Origin: Rikenellaceae bacterium DTU001
GTDB lineage: Bacteria; Bacteroidota; Bacteroidia; Bacteroidales; DTU049
Length of the DNA: 43,824 nt
Assembly: GCA_001512885.1 (NCBI GenBank)
Contig: LFSZ01000038.1
Location: forward strand, 4,498-48,321
Direction of reading: 5' to 3'
In this document: positions 35,009 to 43,048 of the stretch, one piece after another
How positions within the stretch are numbered: position 1 is the first letter of the stretch
Layout: each line of letters starts with the position of its first letter
Program-made: the position numbers and the translations under genes
The notes under the pieces: model-generated
Told to the model about the DNA's origin: nothing
Seen by the model: the letters and a program-made list of their open reading frames with translations, nothing else
Database searches by the model: none

Positions 35009-35020
35009 GCAAAATTTTGC
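35009..35020. promoter_or_regulatory. GCAAAATTTTGC palindrome between nrnA and ndk
   Basis: A perfect 12-bp palindrome centred in the 59-bp divergent gap. It contains AAATTTTG on both strands, one mismatch from the -7 consensus TAnnTTTG, so it may give overlapping divergent -7 elements, or it may bind a regulator. Confidence 0.35.
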
Positions 35021-35041
35021 AAATTTAAAAAATATATTATT

Positions 35042-35461
35042 ATGGCAATACAACGTACTCTTGCAATTATTAAACCTACAGCAGTGCAAAATGGTCATAC
35101 AGGTGCTATCCTACATACCATTTGTGCAAATGGTTTCAAGCTTAGGGCTCTAAAAATGATGAAAATGACTAAAACATTAGCCTCTACTTTTTATCAAGAA
35201 CATAAAGATATGGAATTTTTCAATGAATTAGTAGAGTTTATGAGCTCTGGGCCTATTGTGGCAACAGTTTTAGAAAAAGAAAATGCCATAGAAGATTTCA
35301 GAAATCTAATGGGAACAACTGATCCTGCTACTTCTAAACCTGGTACTCTTAGATATCAATATGGTACTAGTATCAGAGCTAATGCTATTCATGGAAGCGA
35401 AAACGAAGAAAGTGCTAAAAGAGAGATAGAGTTGCTTTTTACTAAAAAAGAAATATTTTAA
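35042..35461 (+). CDS. ndk: Nucleoside diphosphate kinase
   Basis: 139 aa cytoplasmic enzyme that equalises nucleoside tri- and diphosphates. The N-terminal RTLAIIKPTAVQNG (5-18) contains the conserved lysine of the fold. The active-site block NAIHGSENEESAKREI carries phospho-acceptor H117. GTTDPATSKPGTLRYQYG (91-108) is the nucleotide-binding loop. The length and all catalytic residues match the family. It is divergent from nrnA with 59 bp between starts. Confidence 0.96.
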   Translation: MAIQRTLAIIKPTAVQNGHTGAILHTICANGFKLRALKMMKMTKTLASTFYQEHKDMEFFNELVEFMSSGPIVATVLEKENAIEDFRNLMGTTDPATSKPGTLRYQYGTSIRANAIHGSENEESAKREIELLFTKKEIF

Positions 35462-35586
35462 TCTAACTTGACATTTGTATATTTTTAGTAGCTTTAGTGT
35501 TTGAATAAATGATTAGAGTGTTATAAAAATATTGTGACTTTATAATAAATATCTAATTATATTAAGTTGCATTTACTTGATATATT

Positions 35587-36087
35587 TTAACTTTCAGGAT
35601 AAAAATATTTATAGGTTCCATCAGAAAAGAACCATACTATACTAATGATATCTTTTTGTCTGATTGGTTTCATTTCAGCTTTTGAGATATCATCCTCTTG
35701 AATATCTGCTATAGGGCTCTCAGTTTGCTCGGTAGTAGATGGTGGTACTGTTTCTTTTGTTTGCTCATTTATTGACAAATCATCTATTATCTTATCGTCT
35801 TTAATTTTTTGTTTAGTTTTTTCAGGAATGATCAAATCTAATTCTCCTGTTTGTAATTGATCTTTACTAAATATTTTCTTCTTAAACATATCCCCTTTGT
35901 CAAATAATAACCATTCTGAACTAATATCAGGAAAATTCTCGAGTATTTTCATAACTACTTCTAGAGATGGTTTATTACGGCCATTTAGAATATGAGATAA
36001 ACGTGAACGATCGATTTCTAGAGTATCTGCAAATTCTGATGGAGTGAGTTTATAATATTCCATTATTTTAATAATTCTATCTAACAT
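35587..36087 (-). CDS. XRE-family helix-turn-helix protein
   Basis: 166 aa cytoplasmic DNA-binding protein. A lambda-repressor-like HTH covers residues 1-60 (LTPSEFADTLEIDRSRLSHILNGRNKPSLEVVMKIL). A low-complexity polar linker (about 85-140: T, E, Q, P, K and D) follows, and a conserved hydrophobic tail closes the protein (KDIISIVWFFSDGTYKYFYPES), a C-terminal strand pair often seen in Bacteroidota HTH proteins of this type. The target is unknown. The 640-bp spacer upstream contains a 16-bp palindrome and three sets of exact direct repeats that could be binding sites, including for autoregulation. The -7 box is at 36101-36108. Confidence 0.82.
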   Translation of the reverse strand: MLDRIIKIMEYYKLTPSEFADTLEIDRSRLSHILNGRNKPSLEVVMKILENFPDISSEWLLFDKGDMFKKKIFSKDQLQTGELDLIIPEKTKQKIKDDKIIDDLSINEQTKETVPPSTTEQTESPIADIQEDDISKAEMKPIRQKDIISIVWFFSDGTYKYFYPES

Positions 36088-36727
36088 ATTTTTTTATTTA
36101 CAAAATTAAATTATTTTTTTAAATTGAATTATTTTAATCAATTTAAAAATGTATAATTATAAGTTGATTAATGTAAACATTAAAGTAAAGGTTTAATATT
36201 TTAACTTATTTGATTGATATACAGCTAATTACTAATTATAATAATCTATTTTGAAATAAAATAATTTTTGTTTAATATTTTAAAGTATTACTTGAACATA
36301 TCAATATTAATATACTGATAATCAATTATTTAAAGGCAATTATAAACGAGATATAAGCATATTTATAATACTTTATAATAATATTAGATAATTTTTGTTT
36401 AATTTACCATTGTAAATATATTTACTTTTGTAAATTAGTAATAAATTGATTAATGTAAACTGATTATTTTATAAAAATTAATTAGTATCTAATAAATAAT
36501 TTACATATGTTAATGTTTTGGTATTCTTCTAAACTATTTATTGTTGTTTATATTTTATCGATTTAATTATTTGATGATGCATGTTGAGATGTAATAAAGG
36601 TATTAAACAAACTATTGAATGACTAAATGAAATGATAACAGTAAAAAATTGTTAAAACTAACAAACAAATGTTAAAATTTGATTTAAATGTTTAATTATT
36701 TTCAGTTAAACCTTAAATTGAAAATAA
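36088..36727. other. 640-bp AT-rich spacer with direct repeats
   Basis: No credible ORF. Exact direct repeats: TTGATTAATGTAAAC (36164-36178 and 36446-36460), GTTTAATATTTTAA (36191-36204 and 36270-36283), ATAATTTTTGTTTAAT (36261-36276 and 36388-36403). One inverted repeat TTAATGT-AA-ACATTAA (36168-36183) overlaps the first direct repeat. TTGTTA-AAAC-TAACAA lies at 36649-36664, and the 13-bp menA hairpin at 36692-36731. I saw no TTATCCACA-like DnaA boxes, so an origin is not supported. The spacer ends in the menA terminator. Confidence 0.5.
36101..36108 (-). promoter_or_regulatory. -7 box (TAATTTTG) for XRE gene
   Basis: Matches TAnnTTTG on the minus strand, 13 nt before the ATG. Confidence 0.42.
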
Positions 36728-36731
36728 TTAA
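36692..36731 (-). terminator. 13-bp perfect hairpin at menA end
   Basis: TTAATTATTTTCA (36692-36704) pairs exactly with TGAAAATAATTAA (36719-36731), with a 14-nt loop that itself has TTAA arms. It begins at the menA stop codon (36728-36730). The stem is AT-rich and there is no strict T-run, so it is a plausible rather than a certain terminator. Confidence 0.42.
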
Positions 36732-37636
36732 TTAATGCATAATGCAAATGCTATGACAAGTAACAAGCTAAATAGAGAAGTATATTTCAAATAAGGATCC
36801 AAGTCTTTACCACTTTTATGAAAAATTTTAAAAAACATTATAAAAGACAATAAAAAGACAAATGTATATAAATATCTATGCCAAGGAAATGACGCATAAA
36901 TAATACTATAAGAAATAAAGCATAAACACATTGAGCATGTGAGAATAAGGTGATAAATCTTTGCATTTTTCAATCCAAGCTTGACAGCAATAGTAATTTT
37001 GCCAGAAGCGAGGTCATTGTCAATATCTCGCATATTATTAATATTCAGAATCATTGTACTAGTCAATCCCATACCAATGGCTGGTAGTACAGGTTGAAAA
37101 TCAAGAGAATGCACATGTAAAAAATAAGTACCAATAACAGCAACAGGACCAAAAAATAAAAAAGCGAAGAAATCGCCCCACCCTTTATATCCATAAGCAT
37201 GTTTGCTCAAGGTATAAAAAACTGCCGCTAATATGCAAAGAAGTCCAATAATAAGCATAATGATTGTCGATTTCCATCCAATAAACTTAGTAGAGTAATT
37301 AACAAGTGTTAATCCGATAATAGCTACCCATATTATAACCAATCCTACAGCTTTTTTCATTTGCTTTACAGAAATATATCCACTCTGAAGGGTGCGAATG
37401 GGACCCTTACGATCTCCAGTAGTATCTGTACCTTTTTGATAATCTCCCAAATCATTTGCCAAGTTAGACAAGATTTGTAATGATACAGCTAAAATCAGTG
37501 TCAGAAAGAATATTTTACCATAAAACATTCCTTCGTGCCAGGCTAGACTGCTTCCTAATATCACAGTTGCTATGGCCAAAAAAAGTGTTCGTAATCTAAA
37601 AGCTGATATCCAATTTTTTATGGTGGGCATATTCAT
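36728..37636 (-). CDS. menA: 1,4-dihydroxy-2-naphthoate polyprenyltransferase MenA
   Basis: 302 aa inner-membrane prenyltransferase of the UbiA superfamily. It joins a polyprenyl chain to DHNA in menaquinone synthesis. About eight to nine hydrophobic segments are visible. The first aspartate-rich motif is N61-D-L-G-D65-YQKGTD71, the second NNMRDIDNDLASGK (about 203-216), which binds Mg and diphosphate. GPIRTLQSG (78-86) is typical of MenA. ATG at 37636 was used; MPT two codons later is an alternative. Its product is the quinone of anaerobic or low-oxygen respiration. No other men gene is adjacent. A nitroreductase lies 93 bp upstream on the same strand. Confidence 0.93.
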   Translation of the reverse strand: MNMPTIKNWISAFRLRTLFLAIATVILGSSLAWHEGMFYGKIFFLTLILAVSLQILSNLANDLGDYQKGTDTTGDRKGPIRTLQSGYISVKQMKKAVGLVIIWVAIIGLTLVNYSTKFIGWKSTIIMLIIGLLCILAAVFYTLSKHAYGYKGWGDFFAFLFFGPVAVIGTYFLHVHSLDFQPVLPAIGMGLTSTMILNINNMRDIDNDLASGKITIAVKLGLKNAKIYHLILTCSMCLCFISYSIIYASFPWHRYLYTFVFLLSFIMFFKIFHKSGKDLDPYLKYTSLFSLLLVIAFALCIN

Positions 37637-37729
37637 TTATTAAAAAAAGATTCATTATGTTGCGATTATTACAGACTGTTTTAATATATATTATCAAAAA
37701 AGCTTCCTTGTTTGCCTTTATTTGTCATT

Positions 37730-38305
37730 TTAATCATTCATTTTGCCTTTATAATCATTGAAGTTGTAGATTTTTTCGAAGGGTTTACGTTTTTTCTCTG
37801 GAAATTCATCATTTTTAGGATAACCTATAGTGATAATCAGAACAGGCCTACTAGATGCAGGAATATGAAGTAATGACCGTACTTTTTTCTCATTAAACCA
37901 ACCAACAATACAAGTACCAAGCCCTAATTCTGTCGCTTGTAAACAGAAATGAGCCGTAGCAATGCCAATATCTATCAAATTATAAGGCTTATCTTTGATT
38001 ACTGAACCTAAGGTAGATGATATATTTGGTCTTTCCATTATCACAACTACATGAACTGGAGCCTGTTTAGTAAAATGATTAATAGGTACTATGCCCTTAG
38101 ATGTAGCATCAGCAATTTGATTTTTAAGATTAGGCTCATTAACAACAATAAATTTCCACGGTTGAGCATTACAGGCAGATGGTGCTAAATGAACAGCTTG
38201 TAGACATTTTATTATTTTTTTATCTTCTACTGGCTTATCACTGTATGATCTCACACTATAACGACGTTTGACCAGTTCTATAAAAGAAGTATTTTCATTT
38301 TCCAT
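37730..38305 (-). CDS. Nitroreductase-family flavoprotein
   Basis: 191 aa cytoplasmic FMN-dependent oxidoreductase. Seen are RRYSVRSYSDKPV (about 13-25, FMN phosphate binding), LAPSACNAQPWKFIVV (about 36-51) and GIATAHFCLQATELGLGTCIVGWF (about 113-136). The length is typical for a homodimer. The natural substrate cannot be inferred. It precedes menA on the same strand with a 93-bp gap, so a shared transcript is possible. No TAnnTTTG box was found; a TAGTTTG (one base short) lies upstream. Confidence 0.87.
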   Translation of the reverse strand: MENENTSFIELVKRRYSVRSYSDKPVEDKKIIKCLQAVHLAPSACNAQPWKFIVVNEPNLKNQIADATSKGIVPINHFTKQAPVHVVVIMERPNISSTLGSVIKDKPYNLIDIGIATAHFCLQATELGLGTCIVGWFNEKKVRSLLHIPASSRPVLIITIGYPKNDEFPEKKRKPFEKIYNFNDYKGKMND

Positions 38306-38834
38306 AATAACAATTTTTTTAAATCAAACTAAATATGATATTAAAATTAAATGTTTTTGTAAACAATCAATCTATTTAATAATTTTCATACAAAATTAAG
38401 ATTTATTATATTGTTTTTTTCTTTTTAGCATGAAATTATCATTATTTTTTCAATTTTTGATAATATTTTAATATGTCGTTATAATGAGTAATCGGTAAAA
38501 TTATGAATTATAATTAATTGTTTTATTAAATAGACATACAAAAAAGATGGAATTAAAAGGGTTATAAATGGCACTTTGTGGACTTTGTGTAATAACTTGG
38601 TGCCCTTTGTGGTAAAAAAATAACCTAAATAATTAAAAAATAGTTATTTTTTTGTAACAATCTAAAATGTTTTTACCCACAATAAACGTTATAGAACCTA
38701 ATTTTTATATTTAATTAATATATAGGATTGTACAACACACATATCAATAATGTATACTAAAACAAAATTGTGATAGTAAAATTGTAATAGTATTATTATT
38801 TTTCTATAAAAAAATCAGCCTCTCTCCCACTCTA
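38306..38834. other. Spacer with CTTTGTG repeats
   Basis: 529 bp between mfd and the nitroreductase gene, both on the minus strand. A GC-richer patch (38571-38613) has four CTTTGTG-like heptamers (38574, 38583, 38596 as CTTGGTG, 38605) followed by an A-run, and AAAAAATA-GT-TATTTTTT lies at 38635-38652. The rest is AT-rich with no ORF of note. An accidental 15-codon frame in the patch is not considered a gene. Confidence 0.5.
38574..38611. repeat. Four CTTTGTG heptamers
   Basis: CTTTGTG at 38574-38580, 38583-38589 and 38605-38611, and CTTGGTG at 38596-38602, followed by GGTAAAAAAA. I recall similar CTTTGTG-rich intergenic patches in other Bacteroidota genomes; no function is known to me. Confidence 0.55.
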
Positions 38835-41800
38835 TCAGACATTTTCAATGGTTTCTGCTTTTTTTTCTAAGATTTCTTCGAGATATTTTCTCGCCATTTT
38901 GAAATTACGTGTAGGTTCTATGCTGAGTATGATACGATGTGTATCTTGTTTCATATTAGTATTTTTAGGATGATTTTGTATGAAATCTAATATATTTGGT
39001 AATTTTTGAATAATTTTATCTTTGTAATAGTCTTTTGAGGAGAAATAAAGAGTAAGAATATTTTTGTATAAAGTGATTTTTTCTATATACAGCTGCTGAG
39101 CCAACCATTTGAGTTTAATAGCATCTATTAATTCGATTGTTTCTGGAGGTAATGGTCCGAAGCGATCTATCATCATCTCTATGATATCATTTAGTTGATT
39201 CTCACTATTAGATTCATTAAGTTCTCTATACAATTTAATGCGTTCGATGCTAGTAGGCGCATAAAATTCAGGAATAAAAATACTTCGATCAGTATCAATA
39301 GTAATCTCCGAAGAGGGTATATTAAGTTCATTATCAGTTATAGGCATATTCAGTTCTTGACGTAGTTCTATTAGAGTCTCATCGAGTATTTTTTGATACA
39401 TTTCATAACCTACATCTTCTATGAAACCACTCTGCTCAGCACCAAAGATAGAACCAGCTCCACGAATTTCTAAATCTTTTATAGCTACCGAAAAGCCAGA
39501 TCCTAGATCGCTAAACTCCTCAATAGTTTTTAATCTCTTTTGTGCTATCGAAGAGAGAAACCTAGTAGGAGGTATCAGTATATAGCAAAAAGCTTTTTGG
39601 TTTCTACGACCTACTCTACCACGCAATTGATGTAAATCACTGAGTCCAAAATTTTGTCCGTCATTGATAAAAATAGTATTAGCCATAGGCATGTCTATAC
39701 CTGACTCTATAATGGTAGTAGATATCAGCACATCTATTTTGCCTTTTAGAAAAGCCATAGTAACGGTTTCTATTTCATCAGATTTCATGCGCCCATGAGC
39801 TATACCGACTCTAGCTTCAGGTACTAAAGTTTCAATTAAATTAGCTATTTCAGTTATAGTTTCTATATTGTTATGAATAAAAAAAACTTGACCTCCTCTC
39901 TCTATCTCATTTTCAATTGCTTTTTTTATAAATTTATGTTCAAAAGTTCTTACTTCAGTATGTATTGGTTTGCGATTAGGAGGTGGAGTTCGTAGCACAC
40001 TGATATCTCTAGCCCCCATCAGAGACATTTGTAGAGTACGGGGTATAGGAGTAGCAGAGAGGTATAATGTATCTACATTAGTTTTTAATTGTCTTATTTT
40101 TTCTTTAGCTGCTACACCAAATTTCTGCTCTTCGTCTATAATTAAAAGTCCTAAATCGTTAAATTTCACATCTTTGCTTAAAAGTCTATGAGTTCCTATA
40201 ATTATTTCAATTTTCCCTTCTGCTAATTGTCTTAAAATTTCTTTTTGTTCTTTACTAGTACGAAAACGATTTATATATTCTACTGTCACAGGAAATTCTT
40301 TTAATCTTTCAGAAAATGTTAAATAATGTTGAAAAGCAAGTATAGTGGTAGGTACAAGTATAACTGTTTGTTTGCCATCCAAAGCGGCTTTGAATGCAGC
40401 TCTAACGGCAATCTCAGTTTTACCAAATCCTACATCACCACAGATCAGTCTATCCATAGGATAATCACTCTCCATATCTTTTTTTACTTCTTCGATAGCT
40501 TTTAGTTGATCTGGAGTATCTTCATATTCGAAGCTAGACTCTAACTCTATCTGTAAGTAGTTATCTTTTTGAAAAGCGAAACCTTTCATAGCTTTACGCT
40601 GTGCATACAGTGTTATCAGTTCACGAGCAATATCTTTGATGTGTTTTTTTAGCTTATTTTTTTTGTTTTGCCAAGCAATACTACCTAGCTTATGTAATGT
40701 GGGTGGCTTAGCATCAGAACAAATGTATTTAGTGATTTTGTGCATAGACTGTATATTTAGATATAGCACGTCATCATCTTTAAACATTAGCTTTATGACT
40801 TCTTGTTTATTTCCATTTATTTCTAATTGTTCTAGTCCTGCGAAGCGCCCAATACCATATTGTATGTGTACTATGAAGTCGCCGGGTTGTAGCTCCATTA
40901 GCTCTTCTATATTAGTAACTTGTTTTTTATGTATTTTATTAAGTAATCGAGGTTTTAAATATTTTTTGAATAATTGATGTTCTGGTACAACTATTATCTT
41001 AGTTTGGTTATCTATGAATCCTTCATTAAAAACTGTTGGTAAATATTTTATATAGGCTAATACTTCGGTATCATTTTCTATGTCCATATCTTCTATTATA
41101 GCCTGCATTCGTTCCCATGCTGGATAATGTGGACTAGTGAAATATATACTATAACCTTCATAAATTTTTTCTTTACAGAAAAGATGATAATCCTTTAAAA
41201 TTTTAGTAAAAATCGGCAATGGTTTTACATCAAATTGTATTAATTTATCATAATAGTTTACATTTGTATTAGAGAAATTTACATTTGTAAACTCATTGAT
41301 TTGTGTTATAAATTCTTGATAATCAATGAATTCTTTATTGATTTCATCGGATAATTGATTTAAAAAAAATTCTATATTATTATTAGTTAGATCAAAATTA
41401 CTAGTCCATATTATAGAATTTATATTTAAAAGTTGAAAAATAGAAACTTTAGTTTGATTAAGCTCGTCCATGGAACCTAAAATATCTATACACGTAAGCT
41501 CTTGGATACTCATTTGAGAGACTACATCGATGAGTTTCACATGAGACAGTGTCTCATCTTTAAACAATAAACGATAGGGAGCATTAGCATTGAATGGATA
41601 AATATCGCAAATAGCTCCTCGCAGTGCAAACTGTCCTGGCTCATACACATAGTCTACCTCTACATATCCATAATATAATAGAAGCTCAATCAAAAAATTC
41701 AGATCCACTCTATCCCCTATCTTGAGCTTTGTTTTATTTTTAATAATATTTTCAGATTTGGGTATTTTTTCAACTATAGCTTCGGGATAGGTGATAACAA

Positions 41801-42179
41801 GGCTCACTATATCATCATCAGCAAAAAGCTCTGAACACTGCAATCGCATAGCTTCATTAGAGCTATTAATAGAAAAAGTATCGAAATTTTTGTAACTCGA
41901 TGGCAAATATTGTAAATAAATTTTGTCATTTAATTGTAATTGCTCTATCCAATAATCTAAGTTATTATATATCTGTAAAGCATCATCCTCATTATTGGCT
42001 ATATAAATACCTTTATTAGCTTTAGTTTTTCTATAAAAAAGTAAAAGTATAATAGAAGATAGAGCACCTGCTACCTGACTGATTTGAATATTTTTATATG
42101 TTTTAATAGATTTTTGCAATTCAGTAAAAGCAGGATGCTTAGATTCTTTATTAAAAAAATCCTCTATTATATTAATCAT
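38835..42179 (-). CDS. mfd: Transcription-repair coupling factor Mfd
   Basis: 1114 aa cytoplasmic translocase that removes RNA polymerase stalled at DNA damage and recruits UvrA. The UvrB-homology modules lie at the N-terminus (about 1-350). The RNA-polymerase-interacting CarD-like domain shows LQPGDFIVHIQYGIGRFAGLE (about 430-450). The RecG-like motor has Walker A GDVGFGKTE (about 580-588), DEEQKFGV, SATPIPRTLQMS and the C-terminal helicase motifs (GIAHGRM, TTIIESGIDMP, QLRGRVGR). The C-terminal TRCF domain ends the protein. The promoter is nearly perfect: TTTG, 19 nt and TAATTTTG, only 4 nt before the ATG, so the mRNA should be leaderless. Confidence 0.95.
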   Translation of the reverse strand: MINIIEDFFNKESKHPAFTELQKSIKTYKNIQISQVAGALSSIILLLFYRKTKANKGIYIANNEDDALQIYNNLDYWIEQLQLNDKIYLQYLPSSYKNFDTFSINSSNEAMRLQCSELFADDDIVSLVITYPEAIVEKIPKSENIIKNKTKLKIGDRVDLNFLIELLLYYGYVEVDYVYEPGQFALRGAICDIYPFNANAPYRLLFKDETLSHVKLIDVVSQMSIQELTCIDILGSMDELNQTKVSIFQLLNINSIIWTSNFDLTNNNIEFFLNQLSDEINKEFIDYQEFITQINEFTNVNFSNTNVNYYDKLIQFDVKPLPIFTKILKDYHLFCKEKIYEGYSIYFTSPHYPAWERMQAIIEDMDIENDTEVLAYIKYLPTVFNEGFIDNQTKIIVVPEHQLFKKYLKPRLLNKIHKKQVTNIEELMELQPGDFIVHIQYGIGRFAGLEQLEINGNKQEVIKLMFKDDDVLYLNIQSMHKITKYICSDAKPPTLHKLGSIAWQNKKNKLKKHIKDIARELITLYAQRKAMKGFAFQKDNYLQIELESSFEYEDTPDQLKAIEEVKKDMESDYPMDRLICGDVGFGKTEIAVRAAFKAALDGKQTVILVPTTILAFQHYLTFSERLKEFPVTVEYINRFRTSKEQKEILRQLAEGKIEIIIGTHRLLSKDVKFNDLGLLIIDEEQKFGVAAKEKIRQLKTNVDTLYLSATPIPRTLQMSLMGARDISVLRTPPPNRKPIHTEVRTFEHKFIKKAIENEIERGGQVFFIHNNIETITEIANLIETLVPEARVGIAHGRMKSDEIETVTMAFLKGKIDVLISTTIIESGIDMPMANTIFINDGQNFGLSDLHQLRGRVGRRNQKAFCYILIPPTRFLSSIAQKRLKTIEEFSDLGSGFSVAIKDLEIRGAGSIFGAEQSGFIEDVGYEMYQKILDETLIELRQELNMPITDNELNIPSSEITIDTDRSIFIPEFYAPTSIERIKLYRELNESNSENQLNDIIEMMIDRFGPLPPETIELIDAIKLKWLAQQLYIEKITLYKNILTLYFSSKDYYKDKIIQKLPNILDFIQNHPKNTNMKQDTHRIILSIEPTRNFKMARKYLEEILEKKAETIENV

Positions 42180-42183
42180 ATTA

Positions 42184-42214
42184 CAAAATTATTGAAAAAT
42201 AGAGAAATAACAAA
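42184..42214 (-). promoter_or_regulatory. Leaderless promoter for mfd
   Basis: On the minus strand TTTG (42214-42211), 19 nt, TAATTTTG (42191-42184), then TAAT and the ATG. The -7 box ends 4 nt before the start codon, so transcription should begin at or beside it. Confidence 0.6.
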
Positions 42215-42264
42215 ACAATAAAAAGGCGAATTTATCAGAAAAAAGAAAAACTAACAAAAGAAAA

Positions 42265-42373
42265 GTCTCCGCTGGTTTTAAAACCCCTGTCTATGTGAGA
42301 CATCCCCTCTACAAGAGGAGAATACGATGTGATTCCCCTTCTCCGAAGGGGTGTCAGGCATAGCCTGACGGGG
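42265..42373. repeat. Multi-hairpin GC-rich intergenic element
   Basis: In order: GTCTC (42265-42269) pairs with GAGAC (42297-42301) and encloses the 12-bp palindrome GGTTTTAAAACC (42274-42285). Then CCTCT-ACA-AGAGG (42306-42318), CCCCTTC-TCC-GAAGGGG (42335-42351) and GTCAGGC-ATA-GCCTGAC (42353-42369), each a perfect stem with a 3-nt loop. The last two are 7-bp stems placed one base apart. I recall similar CCCCTTC...GAAGGGG...TCAGGC intergenic elements in other Bacteroidota; this looks like a REP- or MITE-like family member. No transposase is present. Confidence 0.65.
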
Positions 42374-42559
42374 TAATTAAAAAAACTACGCTGGCCAGCC
42401 CTACCCAACCCTGCTTGCTTGTTTTATTGCAAATCATTTGCCAATGTGGATGGGACACATCTAAAGATTTGTTTTAAGAAAAATAATGATTTCTCTATGA
42501 GACAAATAGCTTGCCATAAGGAAGATACTGGAGATGAAATTTCATAAAGAAAAATTAGA

Positions 42560-43009
42560 TTAGGTACTTTCGTCTTTTATCTTAACTAAATACCATTTGC
42601 TATTATAAATTTTGAAAATATAGTTAACACTAACTCCAGTATCTTCTATCTGAATGTTGTAATTAATTTCATCATCACTTATCTTGATTATTTTTTTCAA
42701 GTAATTTTCAGGGAGTTTTGAGAAATCAATATACTTCCATTCATTTTTATTGATATACATTTCATTAAATGAATCGTTTTCTGTATCATAGAAACAGCAC
42801 TTAAGTGGGAAAATAATCCTTTCTTTCTGAAAAATTGAATCTTTTTGAAATTTATTCAAAAAAATATCAAAATTTTCTTCTTCCTGGAATGAAATAATGT
42901 TAGCAGTGTTTTTAATACTTTTAGTTTCATTTGTATTCTTTTGTATGATACTGCAACTATCTAACATTAAATTAAATAAACAAATTAATATCAAAAGAAA
43001 TTCACTCAT
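42560..43009 (-). CDS. DUF4348-like lipoprotein, candidate immunity protein
   Basis: 149 aa protein with a hydrophobic N-terminus (about 3-16) and a lipobox-like LDSC (C19), so probably a periplasm-facing lipoprotein. The body resembles DUF4348: NFDIFLNKFQKDSIFQKERIIFPL (about 47-70), followed by a beta-rich half with INKNEWKYIDFS and a terminal KWYLVKI strand. DUF4348 has no established function. It starts 39 bp after the stop of the upstream RHS-peptidase gene on the same strand, the usual position of an immunity gene. A periplasmic lipoprotein would be in the right compartment to block a peptidoglycan peptidase. That role is inference. The DUF4348 match is from memory of the motif. Confidence 0.6.
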   Translation of the reverse strand: MSEFLLILICLFNLMLDSCSIIQKNTNETKSIKNTANIISFQEEENFDIFLNKFQKDSIFQKERIIFPLKCCFYDTENDSFNEMYINKNEWKYIDFSKLPENYLKKIIKISDDEINYNIQIEDTGVSVNYIFKIYNSKWYLVKIKDEST

Positions 43010-43048
43010 ATTATTTTTATTTAAATAGTTAACACTTATAATTTAATT

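Larger units (their letters stand above)
42180..42559. other. Spacer between mfd and accessory region
   Basis: 380 bp. It contains the mfd promoter (42184-42214), a multi-hairpin element (42265-42373), and CTGGCCAG at 42391-42398. The rest (to 42559) is AT-rich with no ORF above 16 codons. It marks the junction between core genes and the RHS locus. Confidence 0.5.

Noticed and set aside
36088-36727. Replication origin
   Set aside because: It is AT-rich with repeats, but no DnaA-box-like TTATCCACA and no dnaA or dnaN neighbour were seen.
38570-38617. 15-codon cysteine-rich ORF starting ATGGCACTTTG
   Set aside because: It arises from the CTTTGTG repeats themselves; no promoter and no supporting context.
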